Shown here: piece by piece, positions 6,503 through 16,790 of the stretch | Layout: each line of letters starts with the position of its first letter | Numbering within the stretch: the first letter of the stretch is position 1 | Assembly: GCA_020062545.1 (NCBI GenBank) | Contig: JAGUWD010000003.1 | Location: 124,001-188,000 of the forward strand | Length of the DNA stretch: 64,000 nucleotides | Direction: 5' to 3' | From: Thermodesulfovibrionales bacterium | Lineage (GTDB): Bacteria; Nitrospirota; Thermodesulfovibrionia; Thermodesulfovibrionales; Dissulfurispiraceae | Program-made: the position numbers and the translations under genes | Notes under the pieces: model-generated | The model's input: only the letters and a program-made list of their open reading frames with translations | What the model was told of the DNA's origin: nothing | Databases searched by the model: none

Positions 6503-9500
6503 TTAACTCACCTCCTCTATACCCTTAACCCTTTTTTTATATACATAATAAAGCACTGGAACCATCGTTCTCGAAAGCAGTGTTGCCGCCACTTCTCCTG
6601 CCATCAGCGAAATCGCCATTCCCTGGAATATGGGGTCAAAGAGTATAACCGAAGAGCCAACAACAACTGCCGCTGCAGTGAGGAGCATTGGCCTGAATCT
6701 TATTATACCTGCCTGTACAACAGCCTCTTTGAGAGGAATTCCCTCGGAGAGCTTGAGCTCTATGAAATCCACAAGTATGATTGAGTTTCTTACCACTATC
6801 CCTGCGCCTGCTATGAACCCTATCATTGATGTTGCCGTGAAAAATGCACCCATTACGGCATGTCCCGGCAGTATTCCCACAAGGGAAAGGGGTATTGGAG
6901 CCATAATCACAAGAGGAACCATAAAGGACTTAAACCATCCAACAACCATTACATATATCAAAATCATGACCGCTGCAAATGCTATTCCTAAATCCCTGAA
7001 TACCTCATATGTAATGTGCCATTCTCCATCCCACTTCATGGAATATTTATCCTCAAGCCATGGTTGTATTGCGGAGTATTGCTTTAATTCATATCCCTCC
7101 GGAAGCTTGAGGTTTTTAATCTTTTCCTTCATCTTCAATATGGCGTAGACAGGGCTTTCTTCTGTTCCCGCGACTTCACCTGTGACATAGATGACCCTTT
7201 TCAGGTTTTTTCTGTAGATTGTCTTATCCTCTATGCTTTCTTTGACTTTTATAAGCTCGGCAACTGGAACCTGAATTCCCGATTGCGACGGAACTGTTAT
7301 TTCCCTCAAATCCTTTATGCTCGCCCTCTGGGAAATTGGAGTCCTCAGATACAGTTCCACCGGTTCTTTATCCTTCTCGATGTGCGCAAGGCCTGCAGAA
7401 GCGCCGTTTAAGGCCATATGGAGCGTCTGCGCCACCTTTTCTGTGTCTATACCGTTGTATGCTGCCTTTTCTTTATCGACCTCGAATAAGAGTTTCTTCT
7501 GGTCATCCTCCACGTACCAGTCAACATCAACGACTCCCTTTGTGTCTTCGAAGACATTTTTAATCTGTCTTGCAATGTCAATCTGCCTGTTGAAATCTGG
7601 GCCATAAACTTCAGCAACAAGGGTGCTTAAGACAGGCGGTCCAGGAGGTATTTCCACCACCTTAATCCTTGCATTGTATTTATCCCCTATCTTCTTGATC
7701 TCAGGCCTCAGTCTCTTTGCGATTTCATGGCTCTGTGCCTTCCTTTTATCTTTAGGAACAAAGTTCACCTGAATGTCTGCTACATTGCTTCCTGACCGCA
7801 TAAAATAGTGCCTCACAAGGCCGTTGAAATTAAAAGGTGCTGCTGTTCCTGCATACACCTGATAGTTTGTGACCTCCGGCACTGTTTTTAGATATTCTCC
7901 TATCTCCCTCGATAATGCAGCACTCTTTTCAAGGGTTGTGCCTTCTGGCATATCGATGATCACCTGAAGTTCGCTCTTGTTGTCAAAGGGGAGCATCTTT
8001 ACTGTAACGAGCTTAAGGGGAACAAGCATGAATGCGGCTCCTAATAAAAGCAGGACGAATCCGAAAAATGCCATTCTTTTTTTTCCGCTTTCAAGGAGCC
8101 CCCTGAGATTCTTCTCATATATCCTGTTTAATGCACCGAGTATCTTGTTTTCTTTTTCTCCCCTGTCGTCATGCTTCGTTCCCTTTAGCACAATATAGCT
8201 TAACCACGGGCTGATGATAAATGCGATGAGCAATGAAAGGAGCATTGCTGCAGAAGCGCCAACCGGGATTGGGCGCATGTAAGGCCCCATCAGTCCCGAA
8301 ACGAGCGCCATCGGGAGAAGGGCTGCAATAACCGTAAATGTAGCAAGTATTGTGGGGTTGCCAACCTCATCTACTGCAAGCACCGCTGTCTCGGGATCTA
8401 CCCTGCCTATTTTGAAATGGCGGTGGATGTTTTCCACCACAACAATGGCATCGTCAACAAGTATACCTATGGAGAATATGAGTGCAAAGAGTGTGACCCT
8501 GTTGAGCGTGTATCCGTACATGTAGTTCACAAGTATCGTAAGTGCAAGGGTCACGGGCACTGCCACTCCAACAACTATTGATTCCCTCCATCCCAATGCA
8601 AGGGCTATGAGTATTGTTACCGAGATGGCGGCGATGAACATATGTTCGAGGAGTTCGTCGGACTTTTCCTTTGCTGTGTCTCCATAGTTCCTTGTGGTTG
8701 TTATCTCGATGCCGGATGGTATGATATTGCCTTTAATTGCTTCTATTTTCTTAAGTGCCCTCTCTGCAATGTGTGTGGCGTTAGTGCCTTTCTTTTTTGC
8801 TATGGCGATAGTTACAGCCTCATATGTGCCTGTCCCCGGGGGGGTCGCGGGGGAGATGGAATCTTCCCCGCGTTTAGCAGGGCCAAAGCCCATAAATACA
8901 TAATTTGCAGGTTCTTCAGGTCCGTCGGTTATTCTCGCAACCTCTCTCAGATATACAGGCCTTCCATTGAATACACCTATAACTACATTTCCCACTTCCT
9001 GTACATCCTTGAGAAATCCGCCTGTATCAACTAAGAATTCTTTATTTGATGAAGGAAATGCGCCTGATGGCAGGACAAAGTTTGCTTTCTGGAGCATTCC
9101 TGTTATCTGTAAAGGAGAAATGTTATAAGCCCTCAGCCTTGAAGGCTCCAAGCTTATCCTTACCTGTCTTTTTTGTCCTCCGATTATACTGAATTCAGAT
9201 ATATCACTGTCCTTTTTAAGTTCATCAGCGACCTCAACAGCGACCCTTCTTAATTCATAGCCTGTATATCTGTCGCTCCATAGAGTGAATGCAAGAATCG
9301 GGACATCATCTATGGATTTCGGTTTTACAAGTGGCTGCGACACCCCATGGGGGATTTTGTCCAGATTAGACCATAGCTTGTTGTAAAGATTCACGAGACT
9401 TTTTTCCATATCCTGCCCAACATAAAACCGTACAATGGCCATGCTCATGCCGGGCTTTGATATGGAATAGACATATTCAACGCCCTTTATCTCCCAGAGG

Positions 9501-9727
9501 AGCTTCTCCATGGGTTTTGTAACTCTCTCTTCAACCTCTTTTGCCGATGCGCCAGGATATGAGACAAGGACATCTATCATGGGCACTACTATCTGAGGCT
9601 CTTCTTCCCTTGGAGTTACTATTACAGCGAATACGCCGAGTATGAGTGAAGCTATGACAATAAGCGGCGTGAGCTTTGACTTTATAAATGCCTTTGCAAT
9701 CTTGCCTGCTGTGCCTATTACTTCCAT
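6503..9727 (-). CDS. RND efflux pump inner-membrane subunit (AcrB/HAE1 family)
   Basis: 1074 residues, typical for an RND permease with twelve transmembrane helices and two large periplasmic loops. The first helix ([19 protein letters not shown]) is followed by porter-domain sequence ([20 protein letters not shown]). The proton-relay acidic pair is in [17 protein letters not shown], in helix 4. It would drive proton-coupled export with the adaptor and TolC-like genes upstream. The start overlaps the adaptor stop by 1 nt. Sequence features resemble HAE1/NFE-like pumps rather than a clear heavy-metal CusA; substrates are unknown. Confidence 0.92.
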   Translation of the reverse strand: MEVIGTAGKIAKAFIKSKLTPLIVIASLILGVFAVIVTPREEEPQIVVPMIDVLVSYPGASAKEVEERVTKPMEKLLWEIKGVEYVYSISKPGMSMAIVRFYVGQDMEKSLVNLYNKLWSNLDKIPHGVSQPLVKPKSIDDVPILAFTLWSDRYTGYELRRVAVEVADELKKDSDISEFSIIGGQKRQVRISLEPSRLRAYNISPLQITGMLQKANFVLPSGAFPSSNKEFLVDTGGFLKDVQEVGNVVIGVFNGRPVYLREVARITDGPEEPANYVFMGFGPAKRGEDSISPATPPGTGTYEAVTIAIAKKKGTNATHIAERALKKIEAIKGNIIPSGIEITTTRNYGDTAKEKSDELLEHMFIAAISVTILIALALGWRESIVVGVAVPVTLALTILVNYMYGYTLNRVTLFALIFSIGILVDDAIVVVENIHRHFKIGRVDPETAVLAVDEVGNPTILATFTVIAALLPMALVSGLMGPYMRPIPVGASAAMLLSLLIAFIISPWLSYIVLKGTKHDDRGEKENKILGALNRIYEKNLRGLLESGKKRMAFFGFVLLLLGAAFMLVPLKLVTVKMLPFDNKSELQVIIDMPEGTTLEKSAALSREIGEYLKTVPEVTNYQVYAGTAAPFNFNGLVRHYFMRSGSNVADIQVNFVPKDKRKAQSHEIAKRLRPEIKKIGDKYNARIKVVEIPPGPPVLSTLVAEVYGPDFNRQIDIARQIKNVFEDTKGVVDVDWYVEDDQKKLLFEVDKEKAAYNGIDTEKVAQTLHMALNGASAGLAHIEKDKEPVELYLRTPISQRASIKDLREITVPSQSGIQVPVAELIKVKESIEDKTIYRKNLKRVIYVTGEVAGTEESPVYAILKMKEKIKNLKLPEGYELKQYSAIQPWLEDKYSMKWDGEWHITYEVFRDLGIAFAAVMILIYVMVVGWFKSFMVPLVIMAPIPLSLVGILPGHAVMGAFFTATSMIGFIAGAGIVVRNSIILVDFIELKLSEGIPLKEAVVQAGIIRFRPMLLTAAAVVVGSSVILFDPIFQGMAISLMAGEVAATLLSRTMVPVLYYVYKKRVKGIEEVS

Positions 9728-10839
9728 TATTTAATGATTCCTCCGTCTATAGCCTTTTCAACTCCATCAATAATTATCTTTTCTCCGCCGTTCAATCCTG
9801 ATAATACTTCTATCTGTTCGCCGTATTTTTTCCCCGCCTTTATCAGGCGGTATGTTATGACTCCTTGTTTATCCACAACATAAACTCCGACAAGCTGCCC
9901 TTTCTCCACAATTGCTTTTTGAGGAACGAGTATTGCCTCTTTTTTGCCTTCAGGGATGAGAACCCTTCCGTAAATTCCTGTTTTTAATGAAGGCATTTTC
10001 ATATCAACCTTAATGAGAAATGTCCTTGACATTGGATCAACGGCAGGAATGATTTCTGATATTCTGCCCTTTGTTTCCTGCCCTATCGAGTCAATAATCA
10101 CATCAACTGGCATTCCTGTTTTAAGTTTTCCCGAAAGTCTCTCATCCACATTTGCCTCTATCCTGAAATACGAGTTATCTTCCACGGTTAAAATTGGTAT
10201 GCCTGGAACTGCCATGCTGCCCAATTCTATTTTTTTCTCTGTTACGACACCTGATATAGGTGCGGTTATTCTTGTAAATCCATGATGTACCTGTGCCTCT
10301 GCAAGCATTGCCCTTGCCTTTTCGTATTCCATATCAGCGACTTTTTTCTGGGTCTCTATCTGGTCTATCTCCTGCTGTGATATGGCCTTTTCATCATGGA
10401 GATTTTTATACCTCTGGTATGTTATGTCCATTAAAGACTTGTTCTGCTTTGCAGCCTCAACAGCCTTATCTGCTGCCTTGACTCTTTGTGCGATATCCCT
10501 GTCATCTATGGTCATGAGTGTCTGTCCTGTATGAACTCTATCGCCTTCCTTGACCTTTACGGATGTGATAGTTCCCATTACTCTGCTCGCAATAACACTT
10601 ATTGTTTTTGCCTTGACAGTGCCTGATGTTTCATAGTATTCATCGACCTGTACAGGTTGTATTTCTGTTATGGTTACTCCTGTTACTACCTGCCTCTTTA
10701 CCTCTGCAGTGCCGGGCTTAATCTTGTCTTTGCAGCCAATGGTTAGAGCAAAGAGCAAAGAACAAAGAGCGAAGATGAAAATAATTTCTCTTTTGTCCAT
10801 TGTCTGTGCTCTGACTTCTGTCTTCTGAGTTCTGCTCAT
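9727..10839 (-). CDS. RND periplasmic adaptor (membrane fusion) lipoprotein
   Basis: 370 residues. GGAGGA 5 nt before the ATG at 10839 fixes this start. An internal Met precedes a lipoprotein signal ([19 protein letters not shown], then IGC), so Cys36 is probably lipidated. The lipoyl/barrel-sandwich halves are visible ([20 protein letters not shown] and [20 protein letters not shown]) around a helical hairpin, followed by the beta-barrel. It bridges the RND pump and TolC. Oddity: the first 13 residues and part of the signal peptide are encoded by heptamer microrepeats (10745-10779, 10807-10834), so the N-terminus was reshaped by repeat expansion. Confidence 0.9.
   Translation of the reverse strand: MSRTQKTEVRAQTMDKREIIFIFALCSLLFALTIGCKDKIKPGTAEVKRQVVTGVTITEIQPVQVDEYYETSGTVKAKTISVIASRVMGTITSVKVKEGDRVHTGQTLMTIDDRDIAQRVKAADKAVEAAKQNKSLMDITYQRYKNLHDEKAISQQEIDQIETQKKVADMEYEKARAMLAEAQVHHGFTRITAPISGVVTEKKIELGSMAVPGIPILTVEDNSYFRIEANVDERLSGKLKTGMPVDVIIDSIGQETKGRISEIIPAVDPMSRTFLIKVDMKMPSLKTGIYGRVLIPEGKKEAILVPQKAIVEKGQLVGVYVVDKQGVITYRLIKAGKKYGEQIEVLSGLNGGEKIIIDGVEKAIDGGIIK
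10745..10834 (-). repeat. Two heptamer microrepeats in the adaptor signal region
   Basis: Plus strand 10745-10772 reads AGAGCAA, AGAGCAA, AGAACAA, AGAGCGA. 10807-10834 reads TGCTCTG, ACTTCTG, TCTTCTG, AGTTCTG. Both keep a 7-bp period and are read in frame. Confidence 0.7.
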
Positions 10840-10857
10840 AGTATTCCTCCAGATCTA

Positions 10858-12237
10858 TTACTCAATCTTTAAATCCTTTAATATTGTTCCGCTCTCATAG
10901 CTTAGATTAACCACTGCAAGCCTGTATTCGTTCTCCTTTGCCACGAGGTTTGCCCGTGCATGGTCAAGGCTTACCTGCGCATCCATTAAATCCACAATAG
11001 GCGATAATGCATTTTCGTATCTTATTTTCACAAGTCTTTTGCCCTCTTCTGCGGTTTTTAATGCAGCCTTTGATAATTCAATATTTTTCCGTGCTTCTTC
11101 CGCACCGAGGTATGCCTCATAAACCTTGAACGCAACCGCCTTTTTTAGTCCGTTGATATATTCTTCCGTCTCTGCCGCTTTATATTTTGCCTTTGACCTT
11201 TCATATTCTCTCTTTGTGCCGTCAAACAATTCCCATCGAAGAAACGCCATGAGCTGCCAACTGTCGCCTTCCGAGCCAAAGGGCTTTTTATGGTCATTGA
11301 GCTGGTATGTGCCGCCTATGCCTATGGATGGAAGATAGCCCGATTCTGCAATCTTTATGCTGTTTTTGGCATTCTGATGCCGGAGTTCGAGGGACTTGAT
11401 GTCTTTTCGTGATAGGGATGCATTGGTATAATAATCAATGCCCATCGTTGTGAATTCAGGATTTTCATTATTTGAGTCGACAGATTCCGACATCCCCAGA
11501 AGCATTCCCAATGCCCTTTTTGCGACATTGAGATTTTTCTGCGCACTCACGAATTTTTGCTCTGCATCTGTAACAGATGTGGATGCCCTGAGGGTATCGG
11601 AATAAAGACCCAAGCCTGCCCTGTATCTCAATTCGGCTATCCTCAGGTGCTCTTTTGCATCTTCCACAGCCTTTTCTGCAATCTTAACATATTCCTTTGC
11701 TGTATGAACCATCAGGTATGTATGAACAACCCTGAAGGCTATTTCTTCCTTCTTCCTTATAAATTCCTCGCCCTTTGCAGAGAATTCATTTTTCGATATG
11801 TCGAGGCCGATATTTGCCTTTCTTACAAATAAAGGCTGTTCAAATGAAAGGGATGTCTGAAAATCGTTTATCGGTTTCGGGTTATTTAACGATGTTATTG
11901 CAAAATCGGACTGTGCAAAGCGTTCCTGATTGAGTTTTGCCATAAAAGAATATGTCGGACTGTTTGTCCTCATGTATCTTTCCTCGAATGTTATCTTTGG
12001 AAGCAGGAAGCTCCTCGCAACCCCTATATCTTCTTTCTGCGCAGAGAGGGAATTTTTAAAGGCGAGCACCTCATGGTTGTTCTCAAGTGCGGTTCTGATT
12101 GCATCCGAAAGAGAAACCTGCTTTTCAGAAGCAAAGACAACAGAAGGCGATAGGTAGCAGAGCAAGAACACTCCAATACTCCAATACTCTAATATTCCTT
12201 TTAACGCTCGACGATGTACACTCGACGCTTTACGCAT
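10858..12237 (-). CDS. TolC-family outer-membrane efflux channel
   Basis: 459 residues from the ATG at 12237, chosen because GGAGG lies 5 nt upstream; the upstream GTG at 12249 overlaps that site. A signal sequence (FLLCYLSPSVVFA) is followed by VSLSDAIRTALENN, the classic TolC repeat start. Two long coiled-coil halves follow, with repeat-like KEHLRIAELRYRAGLGLYSD and EGKRLVKIRYENALSPIVDL. It provides the outer-membrane exit duct for the adjacent RND pump. The first ~20 residues are encoded by microrepeats (12170-12238). Confidence 0.9.
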   Translation of the reverse strand: MRKASSVHRRALKGILEYWSIGVFLLCYLSPSVVFASEKQVSLSDAIRTALENNHEVLAFKNSLSAQKEDIGVARSFLLPKITFEERYMRTNSPTYSFMAKLNQERFAQSDFAITSLNNPKPINDFQTSLSFEQPLFVRKANIGLDISKNEFSAKGEEFIRKKEEIAFRVVHTYLMVHTAKEYVKIAEKAVEDAKEHLRIAELRYRAGLGLYSDTLRASTSVTDAEQKFVSAQKNLNVAKRALGMLLGMSESVDSNNENPEFTTMGIDYYTNASLSRKDIKSLELRHQNAKNSIKIAESGYLPSIGIGGTYQLNDHKKPFGSEGDSWQLMAFLRWELFDGTKREYERSKAKYKAAETEEYINGLKKAVAFKVYEAYLGAEEARKNIELSKAALKTAEEGKRLVKIRYENALSPIVDLMDAQVSLDHARANLVAKENEYRLAVVNLSYESGTILKDLKIE

Positions 12238-12238
12238 A
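12170..12238 (-). repeat. Octamer and heptamer microrepeats at the tolC start
   Basis: 12170-12193 is ACTCCAAT, ACTCCAAT, ACTCTAAT (8-bp period). 12204-12238 is ACGCTCG, ACGATGT, ACACTCG, ACGCTTT, ACGCATA (7-bp period). The first word's complement recurs in thiL at 41497-41520. Confidence 0.7.
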
Positions 12239-12643
12239 ACGTCCTCCACTTCTTTTTTTCTTTTTTTGCTTCATGAATGCCTTGAATGTCTCCATGTCGC
12301 ATTTGCCTGTCCTCTTCTGAAAATCTTCACATTCCTTCAGAGATTTAAAATCTTTTGTTAAAACCTTATCATCTTTCAGAAGCTCTTTCAACACAGACAG
12401 AATCAACAGGTTTTTTCTTGCGAGGTTCTTTTTTATTCTGTAAAACATGAGCTTTCCCTCCCTCCTTCCTGCAAGAAATCCTGCCTTTGCAAGGAGGGAG
12501 AGGTTTCTCGATATGAGTGGCTGCGACATGTTAAGGACGCCCATTATCTGGCATACGCATAACTCCCTTTTTTCGAGGAGCATGAGTATCCTGAGCCTTG
12601 ATTCATCGGATAGGAGCTTGAATATTTCGGTGATTTCTTTCAT
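12230..12643 (-). CDS. ArsR-family winged-helix repressor of the efflux operon
   Basis: 137 residues from ATG 12643 (ATG 12649 is an alternative). KLLSDESRLRILMLLEKREL and CVCQIMGVLNMSQPLISRNLSLL form the winged helix. ELCVCQ matches the metal-sensing ELCVCD helix of ArsR/SmtB proteins, so a thiol-reactive or metal ligand is plausible. The C-terminus is Cys- and Lys-rich (GKCDMETFKAFMKQ). Its end overlaps the tolC start region, making it the first gene of arsR-tolC-adaptor-RND-DUF2892. A promoter (TTGACA at 12675-12680, TATAAA at 12651-12656 on the minus strand) with an ATATAATCATATAT dyad places the likely transcript start at the ATG, so the mRNA may be leaderless and self-repressed. Confidence 0.87.
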   Translation of the reverse strand: MKEITEIFKLLSDESRLRILMLLEKRELCVCQIMGVLNMSQPLISRNLSLLAKAGFLAGRREGKLMFYRIKKNLARKNLLILSVLKELLKDDKVLTKDFKSLKECEDFQKRTGKCDMETFKAFMKQKKKKRSGGRYA

Positions 12644-12650
12644 AAACATA

Positions 12651-12680
12651 TTTATATATGATTATATGAAAATTTGTCAA
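12651..12680 (-). promoter_or_regulatory. Promoter and putative ArsR operator
   Basis: -35 TTGACA, 18-nt spacer, -10 TATAAA. The AT-rich dyad ATATAATCATATAT lies in and next to the spacer, where ArsR binding would block RNA polymerase. Confidence 0.55.
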
Positions 12681-12726
12681 GGAAAAAATTATTGCATTGA
12701 TCGATAAAAAATTGTACTCTGATTTT

Positions 12727-13137
12727 ATGCCAATATTTGTTGTCCATGAACATCACGCAAGGCATCTCCATTTTGATTTCAGGCTTGAAATGCAAGGTGT
12801 CTTGAAGTCATGGGCAGTGCCGAAGGGGCCTTCTATGAATCCTGCGGATAAAAGACTCGCAATAATGGTAGAAGACCACGACATCGATTATAGTTCTTTT
12901 GAAGGTGTAATACCCGAAGGACAATACGGTGCTGGCACTGTAGTTATATGGGACAAGGGGCAGTATGCATTGCTTGACGGAAGTATCGGCTCTGGCAGGA
13001 TTGAATTTGCATTGCAAGGGAAAAAGTTGAAGGGCGTTTTTATTTTGATAAAGATGAAAGGCAAGGATAAGGAGTGGCTTTTGGTGAAGAAGAGGGATGA
13101 ATATGCCGATCCGGATTTCGTTCTGAAGACAGTGTAA
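12727..13137 (+). CDS. Stand-alone LigD-type 3'-phosphoesterase
   Basis: 136 residues from the ATG at 12727; a TTG at 12697 is in frame but would add an atypical extension. MPIFVVHEHHARHLHFDFRLEM is the hallmark start of the phosphoesterase (PE) domain of DNA ligase D, with the metal-binding His pair. LKSWAVPKGPSMNP, VEDHDIDYSSFEGVIPEGQYG and a C-terminal KEWLLVKKRDEYA follow. The domain trims 3'-phosphates and ribonucleotides at DNA ends in Ku-dependent end joining. No Ku or ligase domain is adjacent, so it acts alone or with unlinked partners. Confidence 0.88.
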   Translation: MPIFVVHEHHARHLHFDFRLEMQGVLKSWAVPKGPSMNPADKRLAIMVEDHDIDYSSFEGVIPEGQYGAGTVVIWDKGQYALLDGSIGSGRIEFALQGKKLKGVFILIKMKGKDKEWLLVKKRDEYADPDFVLKTV

Positions 13138-13408
13138 TTTTGTTGCCTTAGAGATACAAATCAGGTTTGTTGCAATTTTAAATAGATTGGAAATAATGGA
13201 CGGAATTGCTTGCGTTTAGATAATTTAAATTTTTAAATTGAAGTTGACATACGTGTGTGCTTGTGTTAAGGTTTTGTAAAAATATAATAATATAATAATA
13301 TAACAAAGAAAAAGGGGGTGATTAATGGGATAAAGTTATTTTCATTGATCTAATTCTGTTCAATAGTTAACATCTAACCAAAAAACACAAAAAACGGGGA
13401 GGAAAAAA
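13138..13408 (+). promoter_or_regulatory. Leader and promoter region of the haem beta-propeller gene
   Basis: No gene is visible here. TTGACA at 13244-13249 starts a promoter-like region, and TATAATA-type units repeat three times at 13283-13304, any of which could be a -10. A strong AAGGGGGTGAT ribosome-binding motif at ~13312 precedes a dead-end ATG GGA TAA. The real start at 13409 has its own GGGGAGG. Confidence 0.4.
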
Positions 13409-14536
13409 ATGAAAAAATTGCTGGTTGTATGTTTGGCATTGGCGATTGTATTGACAGGCTATTTCGTCTTTAGCGTTATTGATACCAAGACCTCTGTAGC
13501 TACCGCCGCAAAGAAAGGTTATTCGGCAACGGTATATGTAGCAGGTATGGGCGGGCATTTCGCGGCAGCAGATGTGAATATTGATCCGAACAATGCAGAC
13601 AATCCTATTAAAATAAATAAACTTGACAGGATTGTTATCGGTGATAAGAAGACACATCCTACTCATGATGCAAGAATAGACAATCAGAATCCGAATCATC
13701 TTTTCTGGTCAACATATGTTCTTGACCCTAACGGTAAGCAGCATGTAGGAATGACCGACCTTAAAACCGGAAAAGTTGTAAAAGATGTAGCAATGGATCC
13801 TGATCCCAGGTCTCTTGCCAAAAAGCCGCCTGTTTATTGTGCCTCCGGACAGAGCAAAAACTACTACATGCCTATATTTATGGGCACAGAAGGTTATGTT
13901 GACCTGTTTGACAAGAAGAACCTTGATCACAAAAAACGCATGTTTATTAGCGATCTCGGTTTCAAGGCGGGGACTTATCAGTTTCTCCACGGCACAAGTT
14001 CTAATGACGGCAAAAAATTCCTTCTTGCCATAAATGAAACCAAAGAAGGCAAAGGCACGGGGAAAATAGACTTGGTGCTTGTTGATCTTCCGGCTATGGA
14101 AAGAGGCGAGTGGAAGGTCATAGCTAAGGCTGCTCATACAGGTGTAGGAGGCAACACTATTTCTTTTAGAGAGTATTTCTCAAAGGACGATAAATACATC
14201 TTCCAGTCTGCTGCCGATCGTATATGGGTATTGGACGCCAATACGCTTAAAATGGTTGATGAAAAAATGGTTGACGGACAGGCTCATGATATGATGCCGA
14301 CGCCTGACGGAAAATATGCGATTATAACCATAAGAAACATTACCGAAGGTTGTGATGTTGAGGGTAAGCCTATTGCCGGCAAACATATAACTGACGGAAC
14401 TCTTCAGCTTTATGATGTTGAAGCAAAAAAGCTTGTGGGCAAACAGGTTTCTGTGTGCCAGGCATGCCATAAGGGCATGGGTATTGGCGATAAAAGCGCA
14501 GTTCTTTGCGGTATTGACGCAAACTACAAGATGTAA
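13409..14536 (+). CDS. Periplasmic monohaem c-type beta-propeller protein
   Basis: 375 residues with a signal peptide or N-terminal anchor (LLVVCLALAIVLTGYFVFSV) and a C-terminal haem c site CQACH at about residue 350. Between them, repeated blade-like segments (GKQHVGMTDLKTGKVVKD, DRIWVLDANTLKMVDEK, HDMMPTPDGKYAIITI, TLQLYDVEAKKLVG) indicate a seven-blade propeller of the YVTN/cytochrome-d1 type. It probably works in periplasmic electron transfer or substrate binding; I cannot name the substrate. A terminator separates it from the ABC genes downstream. Confidence 0.75.
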   Translation: MKKLLVVCLALAIVLTGYFVFSVIDTKTSVATAAKKGYSATVYVAGMGGHFAAADVNIDPNNADNPIKINKLDRIVIGDKKTHPTHDARIDNQNPNHLFWSTYVLDPNGKQHVGMTDLKTGKVVKDVAMDPDPRSLAKKPPVYCASGQSKNYYMPIFMGTEGYVDLFDKKNLDHKKRMFISDLGFKAGTYQFLHGTSSNDGKKFLLAINETKEGKGTGKIDLVLVDLPAMERGEWKVIAKAAHTGVGGNTISFREYFSKDDKYIFQSAADRIWVLDANTLKMVDEKMVDGQAHDMMPTPDGKYAIITIRNITEGCDVEGKPIAGKHITDGTLQLYDVEAKKLVGKQVSVCQACHKGMGIGDKSAVLCGIDANYKM

Positions 14537-14556
14537 GCATAATAATTAATCATTAA

Positions 14557-14595
14557 ATATAGCCTGTGCCGATTAATCGGCGCAGGCTATATTTC
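14557..14595 (+). terminator. Terminator-like hairpin after the propeller gene
   Basis: ATATAGCCTGTGCCGAT pairs with ATCGGCGCAGGCTATAT (14557-14592, one G-U). The T-tract is weak (TTCT), so leakage into the ABC genes is possible. Confidence 0.7.
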
Positions 14596-14625
14596 TAAAA
14601 TCAAACTAAAATTTAAAGAAGTAAT

Positions 14626-15825
14626 ATGACGAAAGAGCTTACACTGTTTTCTTTTGCTTTAAAAAACTTGAGCCGCAAAAAATTAAGAACAGGCATCCTT
14701 ATAATTGCAATATCTCTGCTCGTATGCTCCCTTGTTTTTGCCATGTCTTTTGTGAAGCGGGTTAACGCGAGTATTAAACTCACATCTGAAAGGCTTGGCG
14801 CCGATATACTTATTGTGCCTGCCGGTTCAAGGGGATCAGCGGAGAATATACTGCTTGAAAACCAGGTGAAATCATTTTATATGGACATGTCCGTAATAGA
14901 TAAATTGAAAACTATTGAAGGAATAGCTGCTCTCACGCCCCAGACCTATCTTATTACCATGCCAAGTCTTTGTTGCGGGGTGCCGGAGGCTATGGTTATA
15001 GCTTTTAATCAGGATACCGATTTTATTATTACTCCATGGCTTGATAAAAAACTCAAAGCGGGACTGAAAAAGGGGGAAGCGGTAGTAGGCAGCGATTCGG
15101 CCCTTAACCTTGACCTCGGTCTTGTTGATGTTGACAGCGTCCTTTTTGGAAGCACATTCAAAATAGTGGGGGTTCTTGGCAAAACCGGAACAGGCCTTGA
15201 TAACGCAATATTCATCAGTGATGACAATATGCCTCATATAATAGAGAGCGGCAGGGTTAATATAAAGCCCGGTCAAATATCAATTGTTTTTGCAAAAGTT
15301 AAAAAAGGGTATGACCCATATAAAATTTCAAGAAATATTGAGGATTCCATTTTAGAGGTTGATACTGTAGCGCGTAAGGATATAGGCAAAAGTATCGTAA
15401 ATGCATTAAGCGATATAAACAAAATTTTTTATATCACCGTGATTTTAGCGTCTATTCTTTCAATATTTCTTGTCTGGGCTATATTTTCAGCTATCGCCAA
15501 TGAGCGCGCCCGTGAAGTGGGGATTATGCGCGCCATTGGCGCAAAGGAATCTCATGTGCTAACCCTGTTTTTTATAGAAGTTGTAGTTGTAGGTGCGATA
15601 GGCAGCCTGCTTGGAATAATTTTTGGCAATGCCATGTATTTTACCCTTTCAAAGAGCTTTTCAATAATAAAGCATCTTTCTGCTGAATTAAATGCGGTTG
15701 AACGCTCTATAATAACTATTTCAGGATTTTTAATCGGGACGTCCGTCTGCATTGTTGGGGCTCTTTTACCGGTTCAGAGGCTTAAAAAACTGGAGCCGCT
15801 TATTGTAATAAAAGGGGAGAGTTAA
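14626..15825 (+). CDS. FtsX/MacB-type ABC transporter permease
   Basis: 399 residues. An N-terminal membrane helix (RTGILIIAISLLVCSLVFAM) is followed by a large periplasmic MacB_PCD domain (about 45-260) and three C-terminal helices, including the FtsX-type coupling segment NERAREVGIMRAIGAKESHV. The periplasmic domain has a CC pair at residues 116-117 (SLCCGVPEA). This architecture moves lipids, lipoproteins or peptides out of the inner membrane rather than importing solutes. The stop overlaps the ATPase start. Confidence 0.85.
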   Translation: MTKELTLFSFALKNLSRKKLRTGILIIAISLLVCSLVFAMSFVKRVNASIKLTSERLGADILIVPAGSRGSAENILLENQVKSFYMDMSVIDKLKTIEGIAALTPQTYLITMPSLCCGVPEAMVIAFNQDTDFIITPWLDKKLKAGLKKGEAVVGSDSALNLDLGLVDVDSVLFGSTFKIVGVLGKTGTGLDNAIFISDDNMPHIIESGRVNIKPGQISIVFAKVKKGYDPYKISRNIEDSILEVDTVARKDIGKSIVNALSDINKIFYITVILASILSIFLVWAIFSAIANERAREVGIMRAIGAKESHVLTLFFIEVVVVGAIGSLLGIIFGNAMYFTLSKSFSIIKHLSAELNAVERSIITISGFLIGTSVCIVGALLPVQRLKKLEPLIVIKGES

Positions 15826-16508
15826 TGAGCTTGATTGAGCTTAGAAATGTTACAAAGTCTTATGCGATAGACAACGCTGTAATAGACGCTGTGAGTAATG
15901 TTTCTATTGAGATTGCAAAAGGGCAGTTTGTATCTATTGTGGGACATTCAGGCTCGGGCAAGACCACGTTGCTTTCAATCTTAGGAGGCATAGTAAAGCC
16001 TACTTCCGGCGGTGTTTTATTTGACGGGCAGGACATTTATGCTTTTACTTCCGATGAGCTTTCTGAATACCGCTCAAAAAAGATCGGGTTTATGTTTCAG
16101 TTCGCAAGCTTATTGCCTGTTCTTACCGCTAAGGAAAATATTATGCTGCCCGTGCTTTTTAGGTTTAACGGGAGCGACGGATCGGGCGTATCTGAGGAAA
16201 AGGCATTGGAACTTCTCGAAATGGTTGGTCTTGGCGATAAAATTAATGCTTATCCCTCGCAGCTTTCAGGCGGCCAGCAGAGGCGTATTGCAATAGCAAG
16301 GGCGTTTATGAATAACCCTGAAGTTATACTTGCCGATGAGCCTACCGGAGACCTTGACGAAGAAACCGAAGCGGAGATGATGAACTTCTTCAAGCGCATG
16401 AATAACGAGAAAAATATAACATTTATTATGGTAACGCATAATACCGACCTGGCCATGCAAACGGGCCGCAGACTGAGAATGAGCAACGGCGTTATTTCCG
16501 AATTGTAA
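15825..16508 (+). CDS. LolD/MacB-type ABC transporter ATPase
   Basis: 227 residues. Walker A is GHSGSGKTTLL (~40), the ABC signature LSGGQQRRIAIA (~147) and Walker B VILADEPTGDLD (~167), with an H-loop VTHN. The start codon overlaps the permease stop (TAATG), indicating translational coupling. It is the ATPase partner of the FtsX-type permease. Confidence 0.92.
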   Translation: MSLIELRNVTKSYAIDNAVIDAVSNVSIEIAKGQFVSIVGHSGSGKTTLLSILGGIVKPTSGGVLFDGQDIYAFTSDELSEYRSKKIGFMFQFASLLPVLTAKENIMLPVLFRFNGSDGSGVSEEKALELLEMVGLGDKINAYPSQLSGGQQRRIAIARAFMNNPEVILADEPTGDLDEETEAEMMNFFKRMNNEKNITFIMVTHNTDLAMQTGRRLRMSNGVISEL

Positions 16509-16552
16509 TTTTCTTTTTTTATCCTTTTTATTATAATGCCTCTTATAAACTA

Positions 16553-16574
16553 CCCTGCCCCTTTTGGGGCAGGG
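16553..16574 (+). terminator. GC-rich hairpin after the ABC operon
   Basis: CCCTGCCCC and GGGGCAGGG flank TTTT. No T-run follows on the plus strand, so it may be a processing or pausing hairpin rather than a full terminator. Confidence 0.55.
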
Positions 16575-16790
16575 ACCTTCTGAGAGATGAAGTTGAAAGA
16601 TTTATTTTTATTTGAAAAATTAGTTAAAAATTGAAATAATATATCAAGCATTTGCATTTTGGGGGGTAATAATACAACGTTCCTGAGGAGACATTCTCCC
16701 CGGAGCAGACAAAAAGGGGGTGATGCATATCGATAAGCCGCATTGGGGGTAACTGTCATGCAAGTTCAAGAATTTCAAAAAGGAGGGTTT

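Noticed and set aside
16575-16790. c-di-GMP riboswitch before the multihaem cytochrome
   Set aside because: Such riboswitches often precede cytochrome genes, but the GEMM consensus (CGCAAAGCC-like block) is absent.
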